Of a DNA stretch of 45,742 nt, positions 15,698-26,400 are shown one piece after another. The notes under the pieces were generated by a model that had not been told where the DNA came from, made no database searches, and was given only the letters and a program-made list of their open reading frames with translations. The translations under genes and the position numbers were made by a program. Every line of letters begins with the position of its first letter. Within the stretch, counting starts at the first letter, position 1. Origin of the DNA: an uncultured Bacteroidales bacterium. Its GTDB lineage: Bacteria; Bacteroidota; Bacteroidia; Bacteroidales; UBA932. The stretch is taken from NCBI GenBank assembly GCA_905234775.1, contig CAJOJC010000005.1, positions 10,056 through 55,797 on the forward strand, written 5' to 3'.

Positions 15698-16825
15698 ATG
15701 AGACTGGTCTTTATCACCGACTACACCGAGCAGTTCGCTTTCCGTCTGCTCAAAGGTATCCTCGACTTCTCGAAGCAAACCAAACGCAAGATCGGAATGG
15801 ACGGCCTGGTGGAATGGTCCAAAAAATGGGGTGTAGACGCCATCATCGGACAGTTCGACCCGGAAGACGACATAAGCCTCTTACGCCAGAACGGCATAGT
15901 CGCGATAGCCCAGGACCACGTTCGCAAGTTCAGGGAAATCCCCAACATCACCGCAGACTACGAGGGCACCGGAGCCATGGCGGCCAAACTCTTTATCTCC
16001 CGCGGTTACCAGAATTTCGCCTTCTTCGGCCACAAAGGCCTCTGCTGGTCGGAAGACAGACGCAAGGGCTTCGTACGCGAACTCCACAACTCTGGCTATA
16101 CCAATATCTTCCTGAGCGAGCTTGACCCGGATGAAGATTTCTGGGAGATCAACTACCAGTCCGTAATCCGGTGGATACAGAAACTCCCCAAACCAATAGG
16201 AGTGATGTGCTGCGACGACAACCAGGGCAACATCCTTCTCGAGCTTTGCAAAATCAACGGGACTAAAGTGCCGGCGGAGGTGGCTGTTATCGGAGTCGAT
16301 AACGACGAGATCCTCTGCAACATGACAGACCCGCCGCTCTCGAGCATCAATATCGACATCGAATGCGGTGGCTACGAAGCGGCAGCACTGGCTTACCGGA
16401 TGGTGCGCGAGCGCAAATTCGAAGGCGAAGACATAGTCCTCAAGCCCATAAGCATCATCCCACGAACATCTTCCAATGTCTATGCGACCAAGGACAATCT
16501 GGTCCATGCCGCGCTCGCATACATCGAGGCAAACGCCAATCATAAAATTACCGTCGGCGACGTAGTCAAAGCGGTCCCTGCCTCGCGCCGCCTGCTGGAG
16601 CAGCGCTTCCTCAAGGAAACCGGCCAGACCATCTTCGGCTTTATCACGAACGTCAGGATCAACCGCTTCGCGCGCATGCTCATAGAAACGAAGGATACAA
16701 TCTCCGAAATCGCCGCCAGGCTCGACGAGCCCGACACAAAGAGTATCTCCAGACGTTTCCAGGCCATAAAAGGCTGCACCCCCTCCGAATTCAGGAAACA
16801 ACATTTGCGCAAATTGGGAGCATAA
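15698..16825 (+). CDS. XylR-type regulator (sugar-binding domain plus AraC HTH)
   Basis: The 375-aa protein has a LacI/periplasmic-binding-protein-like sensor (about 1-270; DNITADYEGTG-type and GVDNDEILCN segments are typical) joined to a C-terminal AraC-family double HTH (about 275-375, ending with the CTPSEFRKQ signature). There is no N-terminal LacI HTH, matching E. coli XylR layout. It likely binds a sugar inducer from the neighbouring locus and controls it. A 14-bp palindrome sits just downstream at 16,871-16,884 ahead of the ROK gene and is a candidate operator. Confidence 0.85.
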   Translation: MRLVFITDYTEQFAFRLLKGILDFSKQTKRKIGMDGLVEWSKKWGVDAIIGQFDPEDDISLLRQNGIVAIAQDHVRKFREIPNITADYEGTGAMAAKLFISRGYQNFAFFGHKGLCWSEDRRKGFVRELHNSGYTNIFLSELDPDEDFWEINYQSVIRWIQKLPKPIGVMCCDDNQGNILLELCKINGTKVPAEVAVIGVDNDEILCNMTDPPLSSINIDIECGGYEAAALAYRMVRERKFEGEDIVLKPISIIPRTSSNVYATKDNLVHAALAYIEANANHKITVGDVVKAVPASRRLLEQRFLKETGQTIFGFITNVRINRFARMLIETKDTISEIAARLDEPDTKSISRRFQAIKGCTPSEFRKQHLRKLGA

Positions 16826-16862
16826 ATACGCAAATATTACACAAAATCCCCTGCAGTTTTGA

Positions 16863-16884
16863 TAATTTTGTAGCGTTAACGCTA
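16863..16884 (+). promoter_or_regulatory. Promoter -7 box with adjacent palindromic operator
   Basis: TAATTTTG (16863-16870) fits TAnnTTTG. It is followed without a gap by TAGCGTTAACGCTA (16871-16884), a perfect 14-bp palindrome, and the ROK kinase ATG at 16,896. A regulator bound here would cover the transcription start. Confidence 0.6.
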
Positions 16885-16895
16885 ACCTAATAACA

Positions 16896-17717
16896 ATGCT
16901 GCTCGGAATCGATATCGGGGGCACCACCATCAACCTCGGACTTGTAGAGAACAACAAGATCGTGCGTAAGCTGTGCGTTCCCTCCTTCCGCCAAGGCGCG
17001 GACCTCGAAGAAACCTTAGTCCATCTCGAAGACGCAATCCGTCAAATCATCACTCCTGAAGTGACAAAAATCGGAGTAGGAGTGCCGACTCTCGTAGATG
17101 CTGAAAAAGGTATTGTCTACGACGCCACCAACATCCCCTCATGGACTGTAGTGCCGCTCAAAGACCGTCTCGAGAAGACTTTCAAGTGTACTGTAACCGT
17201 AAACAACGACGCCAACTGCTTCGTACTCGGCGCCGCCGCTATGCTCGAGAAACCCTCGTCGGTAATCGTGGGAGTAACCCTCGGAACCGGTACCGGAATG
17301 GGCATTATCATAGACGGTAAAATCTACAACGGAACCAACTGCGGCGCAGGCGAGCTCTGCTCTCTGCCCTACAACGGCGGCATCCTCGAAGACTTCTGCT
17401 CCAAGAAGTTCTTCACCGCCAACAATATAAATCCCAAGGACGCAGGAGACGCCGCCCGAAAAGGCGACCCTCACGCCCTGAAACTGATGGACGAGTTCGG
17501 CATTCATCTCGGAAAGCTGCTGTCTATAGTCCTGTTCGCCTATGACCCCGGCCAGGTAGTGTTCGGCGGGGGTGTAGCCCACAACTTCGACCTGTTCAAA
17601 CCTGCGATGATGCGTCAGCTGAGCTTCTCCTACCCTTATCCCAGATTCCTCGACAAACTCGAAATATCAGCCATGCCGGAAGGAGACATCCCCGTCCTCG
17701 GCGCATCACTCCTTTAA
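16896..17717 (+). CDS. ROK-family sugar kinase
   Basis: The 273-aa cytoplasmic protein has the ATP-binding motif DIGGTT (6-11), the catalytic Asp105 in NNDAN, and GTGTG (130-134). ROK kinases phosphorylate glucose, N-acetylglucosamine, N-acetylmannosamine or similar sugars. The zinc-binding CxCGxxGC motif of classic members is absent: the AGEL segment (151-154) is followed by CSLPYNGG, as in some other ROK lineages. It is 5 nt before the GH2-phosphatase fusion, so it probably phosphorylates the monosaccharide released by the locus, most likely GlcNAc or GlcN (inference). Confidence 0.85.
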   Translation: MLLGIDIGGTTINLGLVENNKIVRKLCVPSFRQGADLEETLVHLEDAIRQIITPEVTKIGVGVPTLVDAEKGIVYDATNIPSWTVVPLKDRLEKTFKCTVTVNNDANCFVLGAAAMLEKPSSVIVGVTLGTGTGMGIIIDGKIYNGTNCGAGELCSLPYNGGILEDFCSKKFFTANNINPKDAGDAARKGDPHALKLMDEFGIHLGKLLSIVLFAYDPGQVVFGGGVAHNFDLFKPAMMRQLSFSYPYPRFLDKLEISAMPEGDIPVLGASLL

Positions 17718-17722
17718 ACTAT

Positions 17723-20700
17723 ATGAAGAAATATTTAAGCCTCATCATTCTCGCAGCGATGGCCCTGAGCTCCTGCTGCGCCAATCTCGAAGGAACAGAT
17801 CTCTCGCACTGGAAACTCCAGCGCGAAGGTGACAGGCAGGTCTACGACGCCGTAGTCCCCTGTACCGTCGCGGGTGCGCTAAACGAAGCCGGAGTTTTTG
17901 GTGAGAACGTCCTGGAGCAGGACCGCTACTTCTCGATCGACAAGACTCAGTTCGACTCGCCGTGGATCTTCACCACTACCTTCAAGGCCGAGAAGGGACT
18001 CAACCACGTCCTCCGTTTCGAAGGAATCGGCTACAGCGCAGACATCTGGGTCAACGGTAAGCAGATTGCCGCCGCAGATACTACGGTCGGTGTCTTCTGC
18101 GTACGCGAGTATGACATAACCCCTATCGCGAAAGCGAAAAACATCCTGAAGGTTCGCGTCTTCAAGGCCCCCGAGGAGTGTCTCAACAACGGCTATGTAG
18201 ACTGGAACCCCCGCCCGGTAGACGAAAGCATGGGCATCTGGCGTCCCGTACAGCTCATCTCTACCCCCGACGTGCGTCTCTCAGACGTGTTCGTAAAACC
18301 CAACGTCGACCCTGAGGACCTTAAGAAAGCGTCCTTCACGGCCGAAGTCACCCTCGTCAATCACTCCGCCGCCCCTGTAGAAGGCATCCTGCGCGGAGTC
18401 TACGAGAGCGGCCAGTTCGAAATTCCCGTCAAGCTCGAAGCGAAGGAGACAAAGCTCGTCTCAGTCGACGAAGAGGTCGTCAAGCCCCGCATCTGGTGGA
18501 GCTGCGACCTGGGAAAGCCCGAACTCTACACTCTTAACGCCTCGTTCATTAAAGACGGCGCCATCTCCGACCAGCGCAAGGTCCGTTTCGGCCTTCGCGA
18601 CATCAAGGGCGAGATCGACCAGTACGGACACCGCCTCTTCAAGCTCAACGGCAAGCCCGTTCTCATCAAGTCCGCAGGCTGGACCGATGACATCTTCATG
18701 CAGGACCCCCGCGAGAGAACTCTCAAACAGCTTGAGCTCGTCAAGAACATGGGCCTGAATTCCGTGCGCTTCGAAAACATCTGGAGCAAAGACGGCGCGG
18801 TCTATGACCTCTGCGACAGCCTCGGCCTGCTGGCCATGGTCGGCTGGAGCTGCCAGTGGGAATGGAAGGGCTACTGCGGGATGCCCGAAGTCAGCCATTT
18901 CGGCTGCATCAACGATCCCGAGACCGAAGCCCTGGCCGTCCGTTATTTCCACGACCAGCTGCTCTGGATGCGCAATCACCCGTCCGTCATCAGCTGGGGC
19001 ACCGGTTCCGACCGCATCCCCAACGAGCGCCTCGAAGAGGGCTATATGAAGTGGTATAACCAGTTCGAATATCGTCCGTACGTAGTGTCCTCGAAGGGCA
19101 TGTCCAGCAAGTTCGGCGGCCCTTCCGGAATGAAGATGGAAGGCCCCTACGAGTACGTAGGCCCTGACTACTGGTACCTCGATACCGAGAACGGCGGAAA
19201 CTACGGCTTCAACACCGAGACCGGAATCGGAATGAACATTCCCCAGGCCGAATCGGTCCGCAGGATAGTGGGCGAAGATAACCTCTGGCCCCTCAACGAG
19301 ATGTGGGACAAACACTGCACGGTCTCGACCACCGACATGCGCTCGACCCGCGAGGAGAATAAGGCCATGACCGGCTTCTACGGCGAGCCCACCGGCTTCG
19401 AAGACTTCGTCAAGAAGGCCCATGCCCTCGACTACGACGGCACCCGCGCCATGTACGAGGCATTCCGCGTCGCAGTCCCCAGGACCACCGGCATCGTCCA
19501 GTGGATGCTCAACTCCGCATGGCCGGCCCTCTACTGGCAGCAGTTCGACTGGTATCTCGTGCCCACGGCCGGTTACTACGGCACCCAGAAAGCGACAGCG
19601 CCCGTACAGCTCGTCTACAACTACGGCGACCACTCCGTATGGGCGGTCGACGAGGTCGTTCCCGAGGGCGAGTACACCGCCGTCATGAAGGTATACGGCC
19701 CGGACAGCAAGCTCCGTAAGACTGACTCCAAGAAGATAGCGATCAAGCCCCGCGAGCCCGTCAAGGTCTTCAAGGGAATCGACGGCCCGGCTTTCGTCGC
19801 TCTCGAACTCATCAATGAAAAAGGCAGGAAAGTCGCCGACAACTTCTACTGCGTAGGAAAAGGCAACAACGCGTACAACTGGAAGAAGAGCAACTGGTAT
19901 CAGACTCCCATCACAGACTATGTAGACCTCTCGTTCGTCGCCAATCTTCCCGCTACGGAAGTTCAGATGAAGACCGTTGCTAACAAGCAGAAATATACTG
20001 TAACCCTCAGCAACGAGTCCAACACCATCGCATACCAGAATATCCTTAAGGCCAAGAATGCCGACGGCGAGCTTATCCCCGCGGCTCTCTGGTCAGACAA
20101 CTTCTTCTCGCTGGTTCCCGGCGAGAGTAAGACGGTTACCTGCACCATCCCCGCCGGCTCCGGTCCCGCATCGATCTCGATGGACGGCTGGAACGCCGAG
20201 GTAAGGCAGGCAGCTCCGGATTCGCTGGACCGCAATCGCAGCAAATATGCTGTTTACGATTTCAGTAAAGACGATACCTACAGCAAGGAAGACACCTACG
20301 ACATCGTAGACGTAAAGCAGCCCAAGGGCAAGAAAGTCAAGAACATAATCTTCATGATAGGCGACGGCATGGGCCTCGAGCAGGTCAGCTGCGCATGGGT
20401 CGTCAACGGAGGCAAGCTTAACCTCGACGTAATGCCTTACACAGGCTTCAGCCGCACTTACGCAGTCGATAAGCTCATCACCGACTCCTGCGCAGGCGGC
20501 GCAGCTCTTGCCGGCGGCACCAAGACCAAATATGGTTATATCGGCCTCGATCCGGAAGGCAACGTGATGGACACTGCGCTCAAGAAAGCGCAGCGCGCCG
20601 GGAAGAAGACCGGCCTCACGGTCACCTGCCGCATCAACGATGCGACCCCGGCCGACTTCACCGTACACGCCCCGGCGCGCCGCATGGAGGAAGAGCTCTC

Positions 20701-21316
20701 CGCCCAGTATGTCGACTCGGGAGTCGACTTCATCAGCGGAGGCGGCCTCCATTTCTGGACAGACAGAACAGACGGACGCAACCTGGTAGAGGAGATGAAG
20801 GCGAAGGGCTATACCTTCGTGGATAAACTCGAAGACATTGCCGGAGCCGAAGGCGATAAATTCCTCGGCCTCTACGATGACTACGATCTTAAAGACGTAG
20901 CTCAGCGCGGCCCCATCCTTCTTGAGAGCACTAAAAAAGCTATCGAGATGCTCGACAACAAGAAGGGTTTCTTCCTTATGATTGAGGGTTCCCAGATCGA
21001 CGACTGGGCACACCGCAATAAAGTTGGTTATATGTGTGAGGAGCTGTTCGATTTCGATCGGACGCTCGGATACGTGTTGGAGTGGGCCGCCCGCGATGGT
21101 CAGACGCTGGTGGTTGTTACGGCAGACCATAATACCGGCGGCCTTACACTCCTTCGCGGAGATCTCCAGAAACACGAAATCAGGGTCAACTATTCTACCA
21201 AAGGCCACAATGGAATCGTAGTTCCAGTCTATGCCTACGGTCCCGGAGCCGAAGCTTTCGTGGGTATCCATGAAAACAACGAAGTGGGAGCGCTTGTTTG
21301 TAAAGCCGTTAAGTAA
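17723..21316 (+). CDS. Fusion of GH2 exo-beta-D-glucosaminidase and alkaline phosphatase
   Basis: The 1,197-aa protein has a lipoprotein-type signal (SSCC near 18). Residues about 25-830 form a GH2 glycosidase (jelly-roll, Ig-like domain, TIM barrel, C-terminal beta domains). In place of the usual NE, the acid/base position reads GSD (Asp430), and the nucleophile is Glu499 in FNTETG. That Asp/Glu pair, 69 residues apart, matches the exo-beta-D-glucosaminidase subfamily (CsxA Asp469/Glu541). Residues about 870-1197 form an alkaline phosphatase: metal Asp881 in GDGMG, nucleophile Ser922 in TDSCAGG (a slightly unusual signature), EGSQIDDWAH, VTADHNTGG and KGHNG. It probably removes terminal GlcN and phosphate from one substrate. 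Its stop overlaps the GH20 start by one base. Confidence 0.88.
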   Translation: MKKYLSLIILAAMALSSCCANLEGTDLSHWKLQREGDRQVYDAVVPCTVAGALNEAGVFGENVLEQDRYFSIDKTQFDSPWIFTTTFKAEKGLNHVLRFEGIGYSADIWVNGKQIAAADTTVGVFCVREYDITPIAKAKNILKVRVFKAPEECLNNGYVDWNPRPVDESMGIWRPVQLISTPDVRLSDVFVKPNVDPEDLKKASFTAEVTLVNHSAAPVEGILRGVYESGQFEIPVKLEAKETKLVSVDEEVVKPRIWWSCDLGKPELYTLNASFIKDGAISDQRKVRFGLRDIKGEIDQYGHRLFKLNGKPVLIKSAGWTDDIFMQDPRERTLKQLELVKNMGLNSVRFENIWSKDGAVYDLCDSLGLLAMVGWSCQWEWKGYCGMPEVSHFGCINDPETEALAVRYFHDQLLWMRNHPSVISWGTGSDRIPNERLEEGYMKWYNQFEYRPYVVSSKGMSSKFGGPSGMKMEGPYEYVGPDYWYLDTENGGNYGFNTETGIGMNIPQAESVRRIVGEDNLWPLNEMWDKHCTVSTTDMRSTREENKAMTGFYGEPTGFEDFVKKAHALDYDGTRAMYEAFRVAVPRTTGIVQWMLNSAWPALYWQQFDWYLVPTAGYYGTQKATAPVQLVYNYGDHSVWAVDEVVPEGEYTAVMKVYGPDSKLRKTDSKKIAIKPREPVKVFKGIDGPAFVALELINEKGRKVADNFYCVGKGNNAYNWKKSNWYQTPITDYVDLSFVANLPATEVQMKTVANKQKYTVTLSNESNTIAYQNILKAKNADGELIPAALWSDNFFSLVPGESKTVTCTIPAGSGPASISMDGWNAEVRQAAPDSLDRNRSKYAVYDFSKDDTYSKEDTYDIVDVKQPKGKKVKNIIFMIGDGMGLEQVSCAWVVNGGKLNLDVMPYTGFSRTYAVDKLITDSCAGGAALAGGTKTKYGYIGLDPEGNVMDTALKKAQRAGKKTGLTVTCRINDATPADFTVHAPARRMEEELSAQYVDSGVDFISGGGLHFWTDRTDGRNLVEEMKAKGYTFVDKLEDIAGAEGDKFLGLYDDYDLKDVAQRGPILLESTKKAIEMLDNKKGFFLMIEGSQIDDWAHRNKVGYMCEELFDFDRTLGYVLEWAARDGQTLVVVTADHNTGGLTLLRGDLQKHEIRVNYSTKGHNGIVVPVYAYGPGAEAFVGIHENNEVGALVCKAVK

Positions 21317-23442
21317 TGAAAGGACTGTTAATCATTATCCTGGCCGCATACGTCGGCGTTATCCCGCAGCCTGTCTCGATGGAGGTTCAGGAGGGCAGCA
21401 TCAACGCATGTAAGTTCAACACCGTCTATCGCCTCAATAAAGACGCGGCGATTCCGGCAGAGGGCTATACTATCGATGCTACCGGAAAGAAGGTAATAGT
21501 AGAAGCCTCAACCGAGGCCGGCTTCTTCTATGCGAAGCAGACCATCAACCAACTCAAGCAGGGCCGCCGCATCCCTAAGGTAAGGATAGTCGACTATCCC
21601 CGCTTCGAGTGGCGCGGCTGGCACATCGACCCTTGCCGCCATTTCATGGAGGTAAAGGACATAAAGAAGCAGATCGACGTGATGGCCCAGTACAAGATCA
21701 ACACTCTTCACTGGCACCTCACCGACGATCAGGGTTGGAGAATAGAGATCAAGAAATATCCCAGACTCACTGAAGTAGGCGGCTGGCGTACGGAATTCGA
21801 CGGAAGCGTCCATGGCGGTTTCTACACCCAGGACGAAATCCGCGATGTCGTGAAATATGCAGCCGAGCGTCATATAACTGTCGTGCCTGAGATTGAAATG
21901 CCCGGCCACAGCGCCGCCGCAATCAGGGCCTACCCTGAACTCTGCTGCACCAAAGAAAAAATGAACGACTTCTACACCTGGGGTTCTCCGGACATCGTGC
22001 TCTGCGCGGGTCAGGATTTCACCTATGAGTTCCTCGAGAACGTAATCGCAGAAGTCGTCGAGCTCTTCCCCAGCGAGTATATCCACATCGGCGGAGACGA
22101 GTGCCAGAAGACCAAGTGGAAGAACTGCCCCGTCTGCCAGGCCAGAATCAAGTCCGAAGGCCTTAAGGCGGACTCCGAATTCACCGCGGAAGAAAAGCTC
22201 CAGAGCTATGCGGTACGCAGGATGGAGAAGATCCTGGCCAAGTACGGAAGGAAGCTTATCGGCTGGGATGAAATCCTCGAAGGAGGCCTCAGCGACGGCG
22301 CAGCCGTCATGAGCTGGAGGGGCGAGTCAGGCGGAATCAAGGCCGCCAAGACCAACCACACAGTAGTGATGACTCCGAGCCGCGCCGGAATGTATTTCGA
22401 CCACTATCAGGGCGATGCTAAGATCGAGCCCGTAACGATCGGCAACCTCAACACCCTCGAGAAAGTCTACAACTACGACCCCGTTCCCGCCGCTCTCACC
22501 CAGCAGGGCAAGGGTTCATACGTAAAGGGAGTCCAGTGTAACAACTGGTCCGAGTATATGTACGATGAAGCGAAGCGCGAGTACATGCTCTTCCCCAGGG
22601 CTTTCGCCCTCGCCGAGATTGCATGGACCCAGCTTGAGAACAAGAATTTCAGCGACTTCCTCGTAAGGATGGACGAAGCCTGCAAGCGCCTGGATAAGGC
22701 CGGAGTCGTCTACCATATTCCTCTTCCCGAGCAGCCCGGCGGATCTTGCGACAAACTCGCGTTCATAGGCGAGACCGCGGTCGAGTTCACGACCTCCCGC
22801 CCGATGAAGATGGTCTACACGCTGGACGGAAGCGAGCCCACAATCGATTCAAAGGAATACACCGAACCTCTGAAGTTTACGGAAAGCGGACTCATTAAGA
22901 TAGCCTGCGTTACGAACTATGACAAGCTGGGTCCCATACGCACAATCACCGTCACTAAGCAGCAGCCACTCAAGGCAACCCCTGCCACTGAGGCATGGAA
23001 AGGCCTCGTGGCCCAAAGGGCGGACGGCAGGTTCACGAGCCGCAACCAACTCACCGATGAACTCGGCTGGAAGCCAGTTAAGGTAGACGGTTTGAAGGGC
23101 CTCGGCGCGCTCGAGAAGTTCGACAAGAACATGCCGGATTCCCTGAAATTCTACGCCACCAAAGCCGAAGGCTGGATCTCGGTCCCCAAGACCGGAGTCT
23201 ACCGCTTCAGTTCGGATATCGACCTCGTTGTAATCGACGGACAAACTGTTATCGACAACGACGGAGAGGTCAAGCGCTACTCAAGACGCGACTGCGAGAT
23301 CGCCCTCGAAAAGGGCCTCCACAAAATCGACGTCATCTATATATATAATGTTGTAGGCGGATGGAACTCCCTGCGTTACAAGCCGGATGTTCTCGTACGT
23401 CCCAACGGAGAAGAAAAGTTCAGATCAATAACTTTATACTAA
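21316..23442 (+). CDS. GH20 beta-N-acetylhexosaminidase with PA14-like domain
   Basis: The 708-aa protein has a short signal, a GH20b-like N-terminal domain (about 20-90), the GH20 barrel (about 95-450) with HWHLTDDQGWR and the catalytic Asp261-Glu262 in HIGGDE, a chitobiase C-terminal-type strand domain (about 480-545; LDGSEPT), and a C-terminal PA14-like domain (about 560-700; FSSDIDLVVIDGQTVIDNDG), which often binds glycans. It should cleave terminal GlcNAc/GalNAc by substrate-assisted catalysis. Its ATG overlaps the previous stop (TAATG), so translation is likely coupled to the GH2-phosphatase. Confidence 0.92.
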   Translation: MKGLLIIILAAYVGVIPQPVSMEVQEGSINACKFNTVYRLNKDAAIPAEGYTIDATGKKVIVEASTEAGFFYAKQTINQLKQGRRIPKVRIVDYPRFEWRGWHIDPCRHFMEVKDIKKQIDVMAQYKINTLHWHLTDDQGWRIEIKKYPRLTEVGGWRTEFDGSVHGGFYTQDEIRDVVKYAAERHITVVPEIEMPGHSAAAIRAYPELCCTKEKMNDFYTWGSPDIVLCAGQDFTYEFLENVIAEVVELFPSEYIHIGGDECQKTKWKNCPVCQARIKSEGLKADSEFTAEEKLQSYAVRRMEKILAKYGRKLIGWDEILEGGLSDGAAVMSWRGESGGIKAAKTNHTVVMTPSRAGMYFDHYQGDAKIEPVTIGNLNTLEKVYNYDPVPAALTQQGKGSYVKGVQCNNWSEYMYDEAKREYMLFPRAFALAEIAWTQLENKNFSDFLVRMDEACKRLDKAGVVYHIPLPEQPGGSCDKLAFIGETAVEFTTSRPMKMVYTLDGSEPTIDSKEYTEPLKFTESGLIKIACVTNYDKLGPIRTITVTKQQPLKATPATEAWKGLVAQRADGRFTSRNQLTDELGWKPVKVDGLKGLGALEKFDKNMPDSLKFYATKAEGWISVPKTGVYRFSSDIDLVVIDGQTVIDNDGEVKRYSRRDCEIALEKGLHKIDVIYIYNVVGGWNSLRYKPDVLVRPNGEEKFRSITLY

Positions 23443-23464
23443 TCTATTACTAACCCAAGGAAAA

Positions 23465-26400
23465 ATGAAAACGATTTCCAAATTTCTCCTGTCCATGCTG
23501 TTCCTGGGCGCCATGAGCGCTCCCGCAGCATTCGGCGCAGCCGCTGACGAAGTCTCCGGTACCGTCAAGGACGCCAAGGGAAATCCCGTAATCGGAGCGA
23601 TGGTCACCGACGAGGCCCAGAAAGCCTACACGATGACCGACCTCGACGGAGCTTTCTCCTTTGCGCCCACGACTCCGCGCATTACAGTCTCCTGCCTTGG
23701 TTATGTGACCAAGACTTTGACCGTAAAAGCCGGCCAGAAACTCAACATCGTCCTTGATGAGGATACCACCCTCCTCGAAGACGCTGTGGTCGTCGGTTAC
23801 GCAGTTCAGTCAAAGGCAAACCTGACCGGAGCAGTCTCCACAGTCGATGTGGGTACTCAGATGGCCGGACGTTCCATCCCTGACGTAGGCCGTGGCCTCC
23901 AGGGTGCGGCAGCCGGTCTGTCGGTCACCCTCCCTGACGCCGAAGTCGGTTCGGATGCACGCATCCGTATCCGTGGCGCCATCGCCTCGATCGAAGGTGG
24001 CGCAAGCCCTCTGATCCTCGTCGACAACGTCGAGGTTCCTTCGCTCCAGGTCGTCAACACCGACGACGTAGAGTCGATCTCCGTCCTTAAGGACGCCGCC
24101 TCGACCTCCATCTACGGTGCAAAGGCTGCCTTCGGTGTTATCCTTATCACCACCAAGAAGGGCGCCAAGACAGACAAGGTCACCGTCTCCTATAACGGTA
24201 TGTGGTCCTTCGAGAACCTCGCCAAGGATTACGATATGGCTGGCGTCAACGGTCTTCAGTACATGCTCGACGCTGCTTACCGTTCAAAGGCCTCGTACTC
24301 GCTCAGCAACACCGACAACGCCCAGCGTACTCCTGGTAAGTATCCTACCGACGGCGTAAGGGTCGGTTCGTATTTCTCCACCGATGCAGACGCTATCGCC
24401 CGTTCGAGGGAATGGTGGGCAAAGTACGGCAAGGGCGGTTCCGTCCGCGAGCTCGGCCCCAACGATCCTATCGTCTACGGACGTGACTGGTACTACAGCG
24501 GCGGCACCAACTACGGTGTTCGTATCTTCAACATCTACGACTACCTCGTACGCGAGAACGCCCCTTCTAACCAGCACAGCGTCAGCGTAAACGGAAAGAG
24601 CGGCAACACTACCTTCAATATCGGCCTCGGATACGTATTCCAGAGCGGTATGATGAAGCCCACCACGGACGACTTTACGAAGTACAACGCTTCCGTAAAA
24701 CTCGAAACCGAGGTCAGCAAGTATGTTACCGTCCGCGCCGGTCTCATGTACTCAACCCGTACAAAGAGATATCCTCTCATCGCTGAAAGTACATCTTACA
24801 GTCCCTGGCTCTACCTCTATCGCTGGTCGCCCGTATTCCCCTACGGTTACGACGAAAGAGGAAACATCTTCCGCGGCGTGTTCTCCGAGGCAACTCAGGC
24901 CAACACCGCTTCGATGAGGTACAACTACAACAATGTAAACCTCGGCTTTACACTCCATCCGCTCAAGAACTGGAATGTGGTCGCAGATTACACATTCTCG
25001 AACCAGGAATACATCCAGACCCTCCCGGGAACATCGTTCTCCGCCGCCAACTGGAAGAGCACCACTCCTCAGCCCTATCTCGACGACAACGGCAACCAGA
25101 TCTACGTCGACCACGACGGTAATCCCGTAGCCAGCACCGCAGAAGGAGCAGACATGGCCTACTACTTCCCTTATGTCGAGGACTATGTACAGAACCAGGA
25201 TATCCACTTCCTGTCACGTTCCCACGAGAACTCATACCGCCACACCTTCAACGGTTACACAGACTACACCCTGTACATCGCCAACGCACACACAATCAAG
25301 GCGATGCTCGGTATGAACCTCTCGACCTACGACCGTACCGGCCAGACCACCCGCGTCACCAACCTTTCGAACTACGAGAATCCTCAGTTCGCATTCGGTA
25401 CCGGCGTATGGACTGGTTCAGGTAAGGCCTCCTGGGAGTCGCAGCTCGGCTTCTTCGGACGTCTGAACTACAACTTCAAAGACAGGTACCTGCTCGAGGC
25501 CAACCTCCGTCGCGACGGATCTTCGAAGTTCCCTACCGACCTGCGCTGGGCATGGTTCCCTTCATTCTCCGCAGGCTGGCGTATCATCGAAGAGCCTTGG
25601 ATGGAGTCTCTCAAGCAGTATGTTTCCACCCTCAAGGCCCGCGTATCCTGGGGTTCAGTCGGTGACCAGTCAGTTTCCTCGTCACTCTACATTCCTCAGA
25701 TCTCTACCGGCCAGAACAACTGGATCAGCAACGGAGGCCTCACCAGCTATGCAGGCACTCCTTCGACCGTGTCCGACTCTATCACCTGGCAGACCATCAA
25801 GACAGCTGACGCCGGTATCGACGCCCGCTTCCTTGGCAGCCATGTCGGATTCACCTTCGATTACTTCATCCGCGACACCGAGAACATGATCGTGCCTACC
25901 GACGGAGTCAACACCGTTACCTATGGTGCTTCCGCTCCTAAGGCCAACCTCGGCGCCCTCCGTACCAACGGTTGGGAACTCCAGATCGACGGCAACTACC
26001 GCTTCGGCAACGGACTCGGCATCAACGCCACCTTCCAGATCGCCGACGCTATTTCCCACATCACCGCTTACGGCGACACCAAGAGCCTCAGCAGCTGGTA
26101 TGTAGGAAAGACCTACGGCGAAATCTGGGGCTTCAAGGCCGACAGACTCTATCAGTTCGACGACTTCGAGCTCGACGCCGACGGCAACCTCCAGCTCATC
26201 GAGCTGACCGCCGCCGAGACCGACGACCCTGCCTGTATCGGCAAGGCTTCGTTCAAGCTCAAACCCGGCCCCAACGGCGAGAAGGCAGTCTATCAGTCCT
26301 ACTTCGAGGGCAGCTCCTTCCACTTCGGCCCTGGTGACATCAAGTACAAGGATCTCGACGGCGACGGTGTCCTCTCCCGCGGCACCCGCACTACCGACGA

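Noticed and set aside
18461..19633. 390-codon minus-strand frame opposite the GH2 domain, and a similar one at 20,093-21,271
   Set aside because: Both are shadows of the fusion gene's codon bias; composition is Val/Ala/Glu-rich with no recognisable motif.
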